Shown here: positions 22,647-31,526 of the stretch, piece after piece
Numbering within the stretch: the first letter of the stretch is position 1
Layout: each line of letters begins with the position of its first letter
The notes under the pieces: model-generated
What the model was told of the DNA's origin: nothing
Database searches by the model: none
Seen by the model: only the letters and a program-made list of their open reading frames with translations
Position numbers and translations under genes: made by a program
DNA from: Bauldia sp.
GTDB taxonomy: Bacteria; Pseudomonadota; Alphaproteobacteria; Rhizobiales; Kaistiaceae
Direction of reading: 5' to 3'
Length of the DNA stretch: 43,712 bases
NCBI GenBank assembly: GCA_022841545.1
Contig: JALHRF010000016.1
Span: 1 to 43,712 of the forward strand

Positions 22647-24011
22647 CTACCCCAGGCCGCGCGCCTTCGTCACCGCCCGCACCGCGTCGACGGCGGACTG
22701 CACCGCGCGGTCGAGATGTTCGCGCTCCGAGATCAGCGGCGGCGCCATCTCGAACGCCGACACCCCGATCGCACTCGCGAGCACACCACCGTCCTTCATG
22801 TGCCGCACCACATCCTTCACCGTGTCATCGGCGAAGGGGGCCTTGGTCTTCCGGTCGGCGGTGAAGTCGACCGCGATCCACATCCCGATGCCGCGGACGT
22901 CGCCGACGATCGGCTCGCCGCCTAGCGCGTCCTTGAGCGCGTCGAGGAAGTAGCGGCCGTTGTCGCGGGCGCGTCCGATCATGCCGTCGCGCTCGCAGAT
23001 CGCGATGCTCGCCGTGGCGGCGGCGACGCCCCCGCCGTGGCCGCTGAAGGTGTGGACATGGCGGAAGGCCGGCAGCGCCTCGACCAGTTCCTTCCGCGCG
23101 ATCATGGCGCCCATCGGGAAATAGCCGGCGGTCATTGCCTTGGCCATGGTCATGATGTCGGGCTCGATCCCGTAGTGCTCGCTCGCGAACCAGGCGCCGG
23201 TCCGCCCGAATCCCGTGATCACCTCGTCGACGATGAGGAGCACGCCGTACGTGTCGCAGATCTCGCGGATGCGACGGAAATAGGCGGCCGACGGCGGTTG
23301 CACGCCGTTCGCCTGCATCACCGGCTCGGCGATGAAGGCGGCGACGAGGTCCGGACCCTCATGCAGGATCTGGTGCTCGAGATAGTCGGCGCAGAACATC
23401 TCGTACGCGTCGTCCGGCATGCCGAACGGGTTGCGGTAGCGGGTCGGGCCGGGGATCATGCTGGTGCCCGGCACGCCCGGCTCGGAGATGTGGCGGGTGC
23501 CAAGCCAGTCGGTCACCGAGAGCGCGCCCATGGTGGCGCCGTGATAGGCATTCCAGCGCGCGATCACCTTGTAGGCGCGCGGCTTCTTGCCGCTCACGAC
23601 CTGGTATTGTTTCGCCAGCTTCAGCGCCGCCTCGACGGCTTCCGAGCCCCCGCTCACATACATCACCTGGGAGAGCTGTCCCGGCGCCAGCTCGGCAAGC
23701 TTGGCGGCAAGCGTCACGGCCGGCGCGACGAAGTTGTCATAGGTCCCCACATAGTGGAGGCGGCCGAGCTGCTCATAGACGGCCCGGGCAATCTCATCGT
23801 TGCCGTAGCCGAGCGAATTCGCCCGGGTGTGCGAACTCATCATGTCGAGATAGACCCGCCCGTTCTGGTCGGTCAGCTCGACGCCGCGCCCCTCCACGTA
23901 GATGTTGGCGCCGTCGCGATGAACGTCCTCCACCTTCGCCAGCGGAAAGATGCAGTGCTCGAAGGCGTCCCGTTGCATCCGGTCGACATTCGCCCCGTTG
24001 GTCATGCTCAT
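22647..24011 (-). CDS. Class III pyridoxal-phosphate aminotransferase
   Basis: The protein has 454 residues. The PLP-binding motif is LLIVDEVITGFGRTG with D262, and the Schiff-base lysine is K291 in IMTMAKAMTAGYFPMGA. YVSGGSEAVEAALKLAKQY and the YHGATMGALSVT segment bind the cofactor phosphate. The pattern fits omega-amino acid:pyruvate or similar transaminases; the amino donor cannot be told from sequence. It is 135 bases upstream of the dehydratase gene on the same strand, so the two may be co-transcribed for a catabolic pathway. Confidence 0.9.
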   Translation of the reverse strand: MSMTNGANVDRMQRDAFEHCIFPLAKVEDVHRDGANIYVEGRGVELTDQNGRVYLDMMSSHTRANSLGYGNDEIARAVYEQLGRLHYVGTYDNFVAPAVTLAAKLAELAPGQLSQVMYVSGGSEAVEAALKLAKQYQVVSGKKPRAYKVIARWNAYHGATMGALSVTDWLGTRHISEPGVPGTSMIPGPTRYRNPFGMPDDAYEMFCADYLEHQILHEGPDLVAAFIAEPVMQANGVQPPSAAYFRRIREICDTYGVLLIVDEVITGFGRTGAWFASEHYGIEPDIMTMAKAMTAGYFPMGAMIARKELVEALPAFRHVHTFSGHGGGVAAATASIAICERDGMIGRARDNGRYFLDALKDALGGEPIVGDVRGIGMWIAVDFTADRKTKAPFADDTVKDVVRHMKDGGVLASAIGVSAFEMAPPLISEREHLDRAVQSAVDAVRAVTKARGLG

Positions 24012-24162
24012 GCTGCCTCTCCATCGCCCCGCGGCTCATTGCGCCAAGGCTACCCGCGTCATGCACCGAAATCCAAGAAAGATCTGGCCGGTCCAGGAAT
24101 CCCCTCTGAGCCGAGCCGCCCGGGCCGTGCAGCTCCGAGGGTCGGCCTTGCAGGAGCGCACT

Positions 24163-24180
24163 GTTATGTTATAACGTTGC
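24163..24180. promoter_or_regulatory. Zur-box-like site upstream of znuA
   Basis: GTTATGTTATAACGTTGC lies 28 bases before the znuA ATG. Its core ATGTTATAAC is the central part of the alphaproteobacterial Zur box (ATGTTATAACAT-type). The right half is imperfect (ACGT in place of ACAT). It lies in the 197-base gap between the divergent aminotransferase and znuA, so zinc-dependent repression of the operon is expected. Confidence 0.7.
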
Positions 24181-24208
24181 CACCCTATCCGAACAGGAAC
24201 GCTGGCCG

Positions 24209-25081
24209 ATGTCCCTCCGCGCCCTCGCATTTGTCGTCGCCCTTGCCGCTCCCGGCGGCGCCTTCGCCGTCGAGATTCCCATCCCCATCGTCGCCGCCGA
24301 AAGCTTCTATGGCGAGGTTGCGACCGCCATCGGCGGCGACCGTGTCGTCGTCGAGAGTGTTGCGATCAGCCCCGATGCCGACCCGCATGATTTTGCCCCT
24401 CCCCCCTCGGTCGCCCGCGCCGTCTCCGACGCCGGGTTAGTGATCATGAACGGCCTCGACTACGACCACTGGATGGAGAATCTCCTCGAAGCGTCACCCG
24501 ACGACGATCGCATCGTGCTCGATGTCGGCGTTCTTCTCGGCGCGGAAGAAGGCGGCAACCCGCACCTCTGGTACGATCCGCGCGCAGTGCCCGCCCTCGC
24601 CGCCGCGCTCACCGCGGCCCTGTCGGCCGCAGACCCGGAGGGCGCCGCCCAATACCAGCGCCGATTCAACGACTATGCAGCCTCCCTCGATGAACTGAAC
24701 AGCAAGATTGCGACGATCCGCGAGGGTTACGCCGGGACGGAGGTCATCGCGAGCGAGCCGGTCTTTGGCCTCATGGCGGAAGCGCTCGGCCTCAAGATGC
24801 TCGGGGAGGAGTTCCAGCGCTCCGTCATGAACGAGACCGAGCCTTCCGCCCGTTCAATCGCCGAGGTGGAGGACGATATTCGTTCCCGCCGGGCGAAAGT
24901 GCTGTTCTACAACAGCCAGGTCGTCGATCCGCTCACCGAGCGGCTGCTCGCGACCGCGGGCGAGGCCGGCGTGCCGGTGGTCTCGGTCACCGAGTCGATG
25001 CCCGCGGGCAAGTCCTATGTCGGCTGGATGCTCGACCAGCTCGACGCCACTGCAAAGGCGCTCGCGGCGCCTGCATCGTGA
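24209..25081 (+). CDS. znuA: Zinc/manganese ABC transporter substrate-binding protein
   Basis: This periplasmic receptor has 290 residues with a signal peptide ending near FAVE (cut after about residue 20). The cluster A-I pattern is clear. Likely metal ligands are H60 (DADPHDF), H119 (GGNPHLWYD), E183 (IASEPVFGLM) and an acidic residue at E262 (VTESMPAG). Zinc receptors usually have His at the third place and a His-rich loop; this one has Glu and no such loop, more like manganese receptors such as PsaA. The Zur-like box argues for zinc. The gene overlaps the ATPase gene (GTGA). Confidence 0.82.
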   Translation: MSLRALAFVVALAAPGGAFAVEIPIPIVAAESFYGEVATAIGGDRVVVESVAISPDADPHDFAPPPSVARAVSDAGLVIMNGLDYDHWMENLLEASPDDDRIVLDVGVLLGAEEGGNPHLWYDPRAVPALAAALTAALSAADPEGAAQYQRRFNDYAASLDELNSKIATIREGYAGTEVIASEPVFGLMAEALGLKMLGEEFQRSVMNETEPSARSIAEVEDDIRSRRAKVLFYNSQVVDPLTERLLATAGEAGVPVVSVTESMPAGKSYVGWMLDQLDATAKALAAPAS

Positions 25082-25878
25082 GCGCCGTCAGTTTTGAGCA
25101 TGTGACCCTGTCGCTCGGGGGAACGCGAATCCTGGCCGATGTCGATTTCGACATCGGCGAGGGGGAGTTCATCGGCGTCCTCGGACCAAACGGCTCGGGC
25201 AAGACGACGCTGATGCGGGCGATCCTCAATCTCATCCCGGCACAGTCGGGCCGCATCACCGTCTTCGGCGCGCCCGCCCGCCGCGGAGCGCCGGGAATCG
25301 CCTATCTGCCGCAGACGCGGAGCGCACCGCCGACCGCGCCCATCTCCGGCCGTGACTACCTCGCCGCCGCGGTCAATGGCGAGCGGTGGGGAATACCGCT
25401 GGTCGCCGCTGCCGATCGCCGGGCCGTGGATGAAGCGCTGGAGATGGTGGGCGGAACCGCCCTTGGCCGGCGTCCGCTGTCTCGGATGTCCGGAGGCGAG
25501 CGCCAGCGGCTTCTCATCGCCGGGGCGCTCATCGGCCGCCCGCGACTCCTCCTCCTCGATGAGCCGTTGATCAGCCTCGATCATCGACAGCAGCACGTCA
25601 TCGTCGAACTCGCCCACCGTCTGTCCCGCGACCTCGGCCTGACCGTCCTCTTCAGCGCGCACGAGCTCAACCAGCTTCTCGGCGCCATCGACCGCATCCT
25701 CTACCTCGGTCACGGCCATGCTGCGGTCGGCGCCGTCGAGGAGGTGATGACGCCGGCTACCCTTTCGCGGCTCTACGGGGCGCCGATCGAGGTGGTGCGC
25801 GTCGGCGGCCAGATCTTCGTCATGTCGAAGGGCGAGCACGTCGAGCGCGAACACCATCACGACCATGCTCACCTATGA
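25078..25878 (+). CDS. znuC: Zinc/manganese ABC transporter ATPase
   Basis: The GTG start at 25078 overlaps the znuA stop. The 266 residues have Walker A GPNGSGKTT (36-44), the signature RMSGGERQR (136-144), Walker B LLLLDEP (157-163) and the H-loop His in LFSAHELNQ. The C-terminus is unusual: EHVEREHHHDHAHL is a histidine cluster that may bind the metal on the cytoplasmic side. It overlaps the permease gene by 14 bases. Confidence 0.9.
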   Translation: MSAVSFEHVTLSLGGTRILADVDFDIGEGEFIGVLGPNGSGKTTLMRAILNLIPAQSGRITVFGAPARRGAPGIAYLPQTRSAPPTAPISGRDYLAAAVNGERWGIPLVAAADRRAVDEALEMVGGTALGRRPLSRMSGGERQRLLIAGALIGRPRLLLLDEPLISLDHRQQHVIVELAHRLSRDLGLTVLFSAHELNQLLGAIDRILYLGHGHAAVGAVEEVMTPATLSRLYGAPIEVVRVGGQIFVMSKGEHVEREHHHDHAHL

Positions 25879-26662
25879 CTTCGTGCTCCGCGCCTTCGCG
25901 GCAAGCGGCGTGGTGGCCGTCGTCGCCGGCGTCGTCGGCTGGTTTCTGGTCCTTCGCGGTCAGACCTTTGCCGGCCACGCCCTCTCCCATGTCGGGTTCG
26001 CGGGCGCGACCGGCGCGGCGCTGATCGGGGTTTCTCCGCTTGCCGGCATGGTTGCGGTCACGACCCTTGCCGGGGTGGGGATGGGCCTCCTTGCCGAACG
26101 GCTCAGCGGTCGCGATGTCGCGATCGGCATCGTCCTGGCGCTGGCCCTCGGCTTCGGCCTGCTCTTCCTGAGCCTCAACCGCTCGACCTCGCTTCAGGCG
26201 ACGGCGATTCTTTTCGGCAACGTTCTCGCCGTCTCACCGGCGATGCTCACGACGCTCCTGATTCTAGGCTTCGGCGCGCTTGCGGCGCTGGCCCTGCTGT
26301 CGCGGCCGCTCCTGTTCGTATCGCTCCAGCCCGAACTCGCAGAGGTGCGTGGCCTATCGCCGCGGCTGATCGGAACCTTGTTTCTCGCCGTCACCGCGAT
26401 AGCCGTCGCACAGTCGGTCCAGATCGTTGGCGTGCTTCTCGTCTTCGCCCTCATGGTGGGTCCGGCCGCGGCGGCCCAGCTTCTCACCAACCGCGTCATT
26501 CCCGGCATACTCCTGTCGGCGGCGCTGGCGCTTGCGGAGGCGTGGCTTGGCATCGTCGTGGCGTGGCACACGGACTGGCCGACGAGCTTCTCGATCGTCA
26601 TGCTGTCGGCGCTCGTCTACTTCGCGGCCATCGCGCTGACGCGGCGGCGGCGCGCTGCGTGA
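25865..26662 (+). CDS. znuB: Zinc/manganese ABC transporter permease
   Basis: The inner-membrane protein has 265 residues with about eight hydrophobic segments. Family signs are RGQTFAGHALSHVGFAGATG near the start and VQIVGVLLVFALMVGPAAAAQ near 195-215, the coupling region of the ABC-3 family. It completes the three-gene operon. No zur regulator gene is in the window. The operon ends at 26662 without an evident T-run terminator. Confidence 0.9.
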   Translation: MLTYDFVLRAFAASGVVAVVAGVVGWFLVLRGQTFAGHALSHVGFAGATGAALIGVSPLAGMVAVTTLAGVGMGLLAERLSGRDVAIGIVLALALGFGLLFLSLNRSTSLQATAILFGNVLAVSPAMLTTLLILGFGALAALALLSRPLLFVSLQPELAEVRGLSPRLIGTLFLAVTAIAVAQSVQIVGVLLVFALMVGPAAAAQLLTNRVIPGILLSAALALAEAWLGIVVAWHTDWPTSFSIVMLSALVYFAAIALTRRRRAA

Positions 26663-26678
26663 CGGCGGCTCCCGGAAT

Positions 26679-26713
26679 TTGACACACTTTGGCCTGACAC
26701 TTACAGGTCAGGC
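26679..26713 (+). promoter_or_regulatory. Possible promoter and hairpin upstream of RTX gene
   Basis: TTGACA at 26679-26684 is a consensus -35. The -10 about 17 bases on (TACAGG, 26702-26707) is weak. The inverted repeat GCCTGAC/GTCAGGC (26692-26698 and 26707-26713, loop of 8) overlaps it and could be an operator. There is no T-run after it, so a terminator for the znu operon is less likely. Confidence 0.4.
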
Positions 26714-26764
26714 GTTCGGACGGGCGGCAGGGCGACAGCAGTAAATACCGGAGATCGATGCATC

Positions 26765-27562
26765 ATGGCGTTCTTTGATTCGGACAAATCCGTCGACAAC
26801 TCTAAATTGAAGGAACTTAAGCTTCTCGTCGAGAAGAAGACGGCCGTCTACAAGAAAAAGGACATTCTCTACTATGAGAAGGATGGCATCGTAGTTGGTG
26901 TCGCGGGTGTCCTGAAAGAAAAAAGCGACGGGACGATCAAGGGAACCTTGATTGCGGTGGCCGTCACTGAGACGGAGAAGGACAGGCCGGTATGGGACGT
27001 ATCGAATTTCTCCTATGACGCCGCCAAGCTCGAGGATCAGCTCCGAAAGGAGAAATTCGAAAAGATTTCGGAGACTCTGTTCAAGAAGAAGGATCTCATC
27101 TGGGGATCGCCCTTCGACGACACGCTTTATGGCTTTGACGGCAACGATACGATCGTAGGCTGGCAGGGAAACGACCGGATAAATGGCGGTAAAGGCAAAG
27201 ATCTTCTTGTTGGAGATTTTGACAAGGACACCGGCTACGCCGGATATGTCGGGAATGATACCTTCGTTTTCGATGAAGCCTTGAAAAACAAGAACGTTGA
27301 TGAAATCGCCGACTTCAATGTCAATCACGATTCCATCGAACTCAGCCAGAAAAAATTCAAGGGTTTCGAGAAGGGAACACTGGACGAGGCCGATCTCCAT
27401 ATTGGCAAGTCCGCGGTCGGCGATGATCCGCAGATCCTGTACAAGGCCTCAAAGGGCCATCTGTTCTATGATCCTGATGGCGCCGGGAGTGACAAGGCGC
27501 TGAAGTTCGCCAGCATTGGCAAGGACAAGGATCTCAGTCACGACAACTTCTTCGTCGCCTGA
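26765..27562 (+). CDS. RTX-type calcium-binding protein, probably secreted
   Basis: The product has 265 residues. The N-terminal 110 are Lys-rich and of no recognised family. RTX nonapeptide repeats follow at about 114-150 (GSPFDDTLYGFDGNDTIVG, then WQGNDRINGGKGKDLLVGD). The end (LFYDPDGAGSDKALKFASI, LSHDNFFVA) is typical for type I secretion substrates, which are exported unfolded and fold on calcium outside. No ABC exporter or adaptor gene is next to it; a TolC-like protein lies at 31527. Base composition is more AT-rich than neighbouring genes, a sign of transfer or of different expression. Role unknown. Confidence 0.82.
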   Translation: MAFFDSDKSVDNSKLKELKLLVEKKTAVYKKKDILYYEKDGIVVGVAGVLKEKSDGTIKGTLIAVAVTETEKDRPVWDVSNFSYDAAKLEDQLRKEKFEKISETLFKKKDLIWGSPFDDTLYGFDGNDTIVGWQGNDRINGGKGKDLLVGDFDKDTGYAGYVGNDTFVFDEALKNKNVDEIADFNVNHDSIELSQKKFKGFEKGTLDEADLHIGKSAVGDDPQILYKASKGHLFYDPDGAGSDKALKFASIGKDKDLSHDNFFVA

Positions 27563-27605
27563 GGCCGTACTCGCCAGCACGAGACGCCTCGGCTAGACCT
27601 GTGCG

Positions 27606-28700
27606 ATGCGCTGGTCAGTCGAGCAGGAGAATGCGCTTTCGGCCGTACGGTCCTGGCTCAAGGCCGGCGACCGTCCGGTGTTCCGGATGTTCGGCTATGC
27701 CGGGACGGGCAAGACCACCCTCGCCCGCCATGTCGCCGAGGGGGCCGACGGCGGGGTCGTCTTCGCCGCCTTCACCGGCAAGGCCGCCCACGTCATGCGC
27801 GGCAAGGGCTGCCCGGACGCCAGCACCATCCACAGCCTCATTTACCGGATGCGCGGCGAGGACGAGACCGGCCCGAGCTTCGTGCTCAACCGCGACAGCG
27901 CCGCCGCCAAGGCGGCAATGATCGTCATCGACGAGTGTTCGATGGTCGATGAGGAGATCGGCAACGACCTGCTCTCGTTCCGCAAGCCCATCCTCGTCCT
28001 CGGCGACCCGGCGCAGCTCCCGCCCGTCGCCGGCGGCGGGTTCTTCACCGGCGCGGATCCCGACGTCATGCTGACCGAGGTGCACCGCCAGGCGGCCGAC
28101 GATCCGATCATCCGACTGTCGATGATCGTCCGCGACGGCGGCCGGCTCGAGGAAGGCCAGTACGGCGAAAGCAGCGTCGTCTCGCGGCGCGACATCGACC
28201 CCGAGGATGTGCTCGCCGCCGACACCGTGCTCGTCGGCCGCAACAACACGCGCCGCGCCTATAACGGACGGATTCGCGAACTCCTCAAGCGACCGCTGCC
28301 AACCCCCGTCGCCGGCGATACCCTCGTCTGCCTTCGCAACGACCGCAAACGCGGCCTCCTCAACGGCAGCCTGTGGCATGTCGACCGGGTCCGGGCCCCG
28401 CGCAAGGGCCTCCTCCGCTACACGCTCTCTCCGGAGGAAGGCGAACACGGCAAGGGCCGCACGGTGGTGACGATCAACCCGGCCTATTTCGACGGAACCG
28501 CCGAAACCCTCACCCCGCCGGAACGGCGTCGTTCGGACGCCTTTGACTTCGGCTATGTCCTCACCGTGCACAAATCGCAAGGGTCGCAGTGGGACGACGT
28601 GGTCCTCTTCGACGAGAGCTTCGCTTTCCGCGAACACGCCGCACGCTGGCTCTATACGGGCATCACCCGCGCCGCGAAGCGAATCCGGATCGTCCGCTGA
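27606..28700 (+). CDS. RecD2/Dda-like SF1B DNA helicase
   Basis: The protein has 364 residues. Motifs in order are Walker A FGYAGTGKTTLA (29-40), Ia AAFTGKAAHVM, Walker B MIVIDECSMVD, motif III LVLGDPAQLPPV, motif IV-like VHRQAADDPIIRLS, motif V TVHKSQGSQWDDVV and motif VI WLYTGITRAAKR. It is a 5'-3' helicase of the RecD/Dda group, shorter than RecD2 because the N-terminal domain is missing. A house-keeping repair role is likely; the gene stands alone. Confidence 0.88.
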   Translation: MRWSVEQENALSAVRSWLKAGDRPVFRMFGYAGTGKTTLARHVAEGADGGVVFAAFTGKAAHVMRGKGCPDASTIHSLIYRMRGEDETGPSFVLNRDSAAAKAAMIVIDECSMVDEEIGNDLLSFRKPILVLGDPAQLPPVAGGGFFTGADPDVMLTEVHRQAADDPIIRLSMIVRDGGRLEEGQYGESSVVSRRDIDPEDVLAADTVLVGRNNTRRAYNGRIRELLKRPLPTPVAGDTLVCLRNDRKRGLLNGSLWHVDRVRAPRKGLLRYTLSPEEGEHGKGRTVVTINPAYFDGTAETLTPPERRRSDAFDFGYVLTVHKSQGSQWDDVVLFDESFAFREHAARWLYTGITRAAKRIRIVR

Positions 28701-28793
28701 GCGTTCTGAACGTCCCCAGCGCCACTACGACCACGCCCAAACAGCGCTCTTGCGGCTTCGCAGAAACCACCGGCAGCCTGTGCCGGGGGCGCG

Positions 28794-29063
28794 TCAGGAA
28801 GAGCCGACGCCCTTTGCCATCTTCTTGACCGGAGTGGTGGCCTTCTTCGCCGACTTCGGCTTGAGCTTGGCCTTCGCCGCCGCAGCGTCCCGCTCCTCGG
28901 CTTCCTTTGCCATGCGGAGCGCCTTCAGCTTTGCGGTCTTTTCGGAGTCCTGCGCCGATCTTGCCGCGTACTCGCTCCGCGCCTTCTCGCCCTCGCGGGC
29001 CTGTTTCTGGGCCTTGGCGAAACGCGTCTCGGCGGTGGCGCGATCCTTCGAAGTTGTGGCCAT
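28794..29063 (-). CDS. Small Lys/Ala-rich hypothetical protein
   Basis: The ATG at 29063 has an excellent GGAGGTGA site; the frame is open upstream to 29165 but without support. The 89 residues are highly charged and helical (KAQKQAREGEKARSEYAARS) with a basic tail (KPKSAKKATTPVKKMAKG) that could bind nucleic acid. I recognise no family. The following gene at 29249-29434 on the same strand also codes for a small charged protein. Confidence 0.65.
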   Translation of the reverse strand: MATTSKDRATAETRFAKAQKQAREGEKARSEYAARSAQDSEKTAKLKALRMAKEAEERDAAAAKAKLKPKSAKKATTPVKKMAKGVGSS

Positions 29064-29248
29064 TGCGTCACCTCCCGGAATTGAACCTGCCGCGCCGGAG
29101 CCGGAGCGGCTTCGGTACACCGGCCGGGCGCGATTGCAACCGCGCGCCGAATCGACCGGTGGCACCTCTCTATTCCTACGGGATAATGGCCTTTTTCGCG
29201 AGCGCGAACGGAGCGTTGCCGGCGCTTCGCATCAAGCCGGCTAAATCG

Positions 29249-29434
29249 TCAGCGCCGCGCGCGGTCGCCTTTGTCGCCCTGTCCTGGCTTGGCGATCGTC
29301 TTGGCTTTCCGTCTGACGTCCTGGGCCAGCGAGCGTCCGACGTCGTCGACCTCTTCAAAACGCCCCTTTTCGTCCCGGCGGACGTAGCGTTTGTCGCCCT
29401 TGTTCGGTTCGATCAGTTCCCGTCTCGTGACCAT
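29249..29434 (-). CDS. Small conserved hypothetical protein
   Basis: The ATG at 29434 follows GGAGGG. The 61 residues read REL IEPNKGDKRYVRRDEKG, then VDDVGRSLAQDVRRKAKT and end KPGQGDKGDRARR. This is a widespread short protein of unknown function in Proteobacteria, recognised by the EPNKGDKRYVRRD and VDDVGRSL words. It is charged and has no membrane part. It may be co-transcribed with the next small gene, 185 bases downstream. Confidence 0.75.
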   Translation of the reverse strand: MVTRRELIEPNKGDKRYVRRDEKGRFEEVDDVGRSLAQDVRRKAKTIAKPGQGDKGDRARR

Positions 29435-29503
29435 GTCGACCCTCCGAATCATTGAAAGCTTGTGCTTTCAACATCCGCGGCGGCACCTGGTTCCGACATG
29501 CGC

Positions 29504-30340
29504 CTATTGGACGCCCGGATCGACCAGCGCGACCGTGCCGGGCCCGAGCGCGGCAGGCATCGCCTCAGGAGAGGTCGGCGGCGCTCCGGGCGCGCCCGCA
29601 ACGAGGGGGGCGGGTGCCACCATCTGGTCGAGCGGCGTATAGCCCGGCCCCTGCAGCACCACCACTTTCGTTCCGACCTCCACCCGGTCGTAGAGGTCCA
29701 TCACGTCCTGGTTCCACATCCGGATGCAGCCTGACGAGACGGCGCTGCCGATCGACGTCCAGTCATTCGTCGCATGGATGCGGTAAAGCGTGTCCTTGTT
29801 GTCGGCCCAGAGGTAGAGGGCCCGCGAGCCAAGGGGATTCTTGGGGCTGCCGTCCATGCCGTTCGGATATTTCTCCGCAAAGCCCGGATACATCTTCTGG
29901 AACGTCTCGCGCTGCAGCATCTCCGGCGGCGGAAACCACTTGGGCCAGTGTTGCTTGTTGTTGATCGTGGCCTCGCCGGCCCAGGCGAAGCCCGCCTTGC
30001 CGACGCCGATGCCGTAACGAAGCGAACGGCCGCCGTCCTGGACGAGGTAGAGGAACTTGTTGGCCGGGTCGACCACCACCGTCCCCGGCTTCTCGCTTGC
30101 GACATTGGCGGGGGTCGGCACCGTCTGCCGAATGTATTGCGGATTCACCTTGGCGACCGGGATGGCCGGGATGCGGAAGGGCTCGCCCTCGACCGGCGCG
30201 TACATCTGCAGCACCAGCGGATCGATCGTCTCGTTGGAATCGCCGGCCGTGGTGCATCCCGCGACGCCCAGTACCAGGAGTCCAAGCAGCGCCATGCGGC
30301 TTGCCGCACGGCCGAAATCCATGTTGACTCTGACGCTCAC
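29504..30340 (-). CDS. L,D-transpeptidase lipoprotein (YkuD family)
   Basis: The protein has 278 residues. A lipoprotein signal ends in LLVLGVAGC with lipidated C29. The YkuD domain at about 85-225 contains the catalytic motif HATNDWTSIGSAVSSGCIRM with H189, S203 and nucleophile C205. Such enzymes crosslink peptidoglycan or attach proteins to it in the periplasm. The C-terminal 50 residues are a Pro/Ala-rich tail. Starts at M1, M7 or M16 are all possible. Confidence 0.93.
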   Translation of the reverse strand: MSVRVNMDFGRAASRMALLGLLVLGVAGCTTAGDSNETIDPLVLQMYAPVEGEPFRIPAIPVAKVNPQYIRQTVPTPANVASEKPGTVVVDPANKFLYLVQDGGRSLRYGIGVGKAGFAWAGEATINNKQHWPKWFPPPEMLQRETFQKMYPGFAEKYPNGMDGSPKNPLGSRALYLWADNKDTLYRIHATNDWTSIGSAVSSGCIRMWNQDVMDLYDRVEVGTKVVVLQGPGYTPLDQMVAPAPLVAGAPGAPPTSPEAMPAALGPGTVALVDPGVQ

Positions 30341-30524
30341 GTTCTGCCGCCGATCCCTCTCGTCGCCCCCGCCGGATCGCGGCGCACTGAGCGTACTTCC
30401 AAGAACTAGTCTGCTTCTCAGCCCCCTGAAGACACCGCAAAAATGGCAAAGGTCAGGCCGTGGCGACAGTCACTTTTTGCGCCAAGTCTTTAGATTCCGT
30501 TCAAAATCGCGTCACCGTCGGGTC

Positions 30525-31415
30525 TCAGTCCCCGAAGAAGGCTGCCGCGGGCCCGACCAGCCGTACCAACTTCCCGTCCGGCCCGTCGCGATACACGTTA
30601 TCGCCCGTAAGCTGCCGAGATGCCGTCCGGACGACAAAGCCGCCGGTGCGGTTCGCCACCGTGTCGGGATCGTCGACCCGGGCACGCGCCGACGGAACCG
30701 GAGGCGTCGGTGTCGCAGTCGCCTCAACGGTAGGTATCTCCCCCCGATTCGGGAGCGGCAGCGCGAACACCTGGAAGGCTTTCGCAATGTCGGCGTCGAT
30801 TGGCCCGCATCCACACCCAGGGTCGTACTCGCTGCGATAGCGAAAGGCGTTGGACAGCGCCGTGTAGGGCTGCCCGCCAAGCGACACCATCGGCTCGCCT
30901 TCGTCCCCCTGCTTCCCCTGGACATAGATTGCCACGTCCTGGCCGGGGCAAAGCGCACGGCACGCATTCTGGTCGCGTTTCAGCTCCTCGCCGCTCGCCG
31001 CAAAGCTGATCGGAAAATAGTAGCCGTCGCAGGTTCTGACGCACAGCGTCCGATAGGACCCGACCGACAGGTCACCGCCAGGGAAGCGGTCGCCGGAAAG
31101 TCGCGAACGACCGTTCCGGATCGGTCGCTTGTTGCCGAAGATGCTGGCGAGGAAGCGGTTCGGACGGCTCAGGCGTTTGGCGTCCGTGCTCCGGCAGCCA
31201 CGCGCCGCGAGGGCCTCCAGCACAGCCGTGCGCTGCCGTTCGATCGCATAAGGGTCTGCAGGCGCATGCTGCCCGTCCCATTGTTCCCGGTCGGCGATCT
31301 CCAGCGCCAAAGACTGCGACTGGAGTTCGGCGCAGTCGTCCTCCGCCTTTGCCGATTGCCCTGAGACAACCGCCAAACCCAGCGCGAGCACCCACAGCAA
31401 GTCGGCTTTGCGCAT
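30525..31415 (-). CDS. DUF2865 secreted protein
   Basis: The protein has 296 residues with a signal peptide (MRKADLLWVLALGLAVVSG, cut near QSAKAE). The DUF2865 core lies at about 118-195: SYRTLCVRTCDGYYFPISF, NACRALCPGQDVAIYV and MVSLGGQPYTALSNAFRYR. Its many cysteines, including CGCGP, suggest disulfides in the periplasm. DUF2865 proteins are found mainly in Hyphomicrobiales; the function is unknown. The gene follows tolC by 111 bases on the same strand. Confidence 0.88.
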   Translation of the reverse strand: MRKADLLWVLALGLAVVSGQSAKAEDDCAELQSQSLALEIADREQWDGQHAPADPYAIERQRTAVLEALAARGCRSTDAKRLSRPNRFLASIFGNKRPIRNGRSRLSGDRFPGGDLSVGSYRTLCVRTCDGYYFPISFAASGEELKRDQNACRALCPGQDVAIYVQGKQGDEGEPMVSLGGQPYTALSNAFRYRSEYDPGCGCGPIDADIAKAFQVFALPLPNRGEIPTVEATATPTPPVPSARARVDDPDTVANRTGGFVVRTASRQLTGDNVYRDGPDGKLVRLVGPAAAFFGD

Positions 31416-31526
31416 TATCGGGCCTCTCCGCTGGTTGCGAAGACCCCTCCTGACCGCGGAAGCGGCGCCGGATCGTCTTTGGGTGAGACTATGAATCCGG
31501 TAGCCCGGCCGGTCAATCCGACCTGT

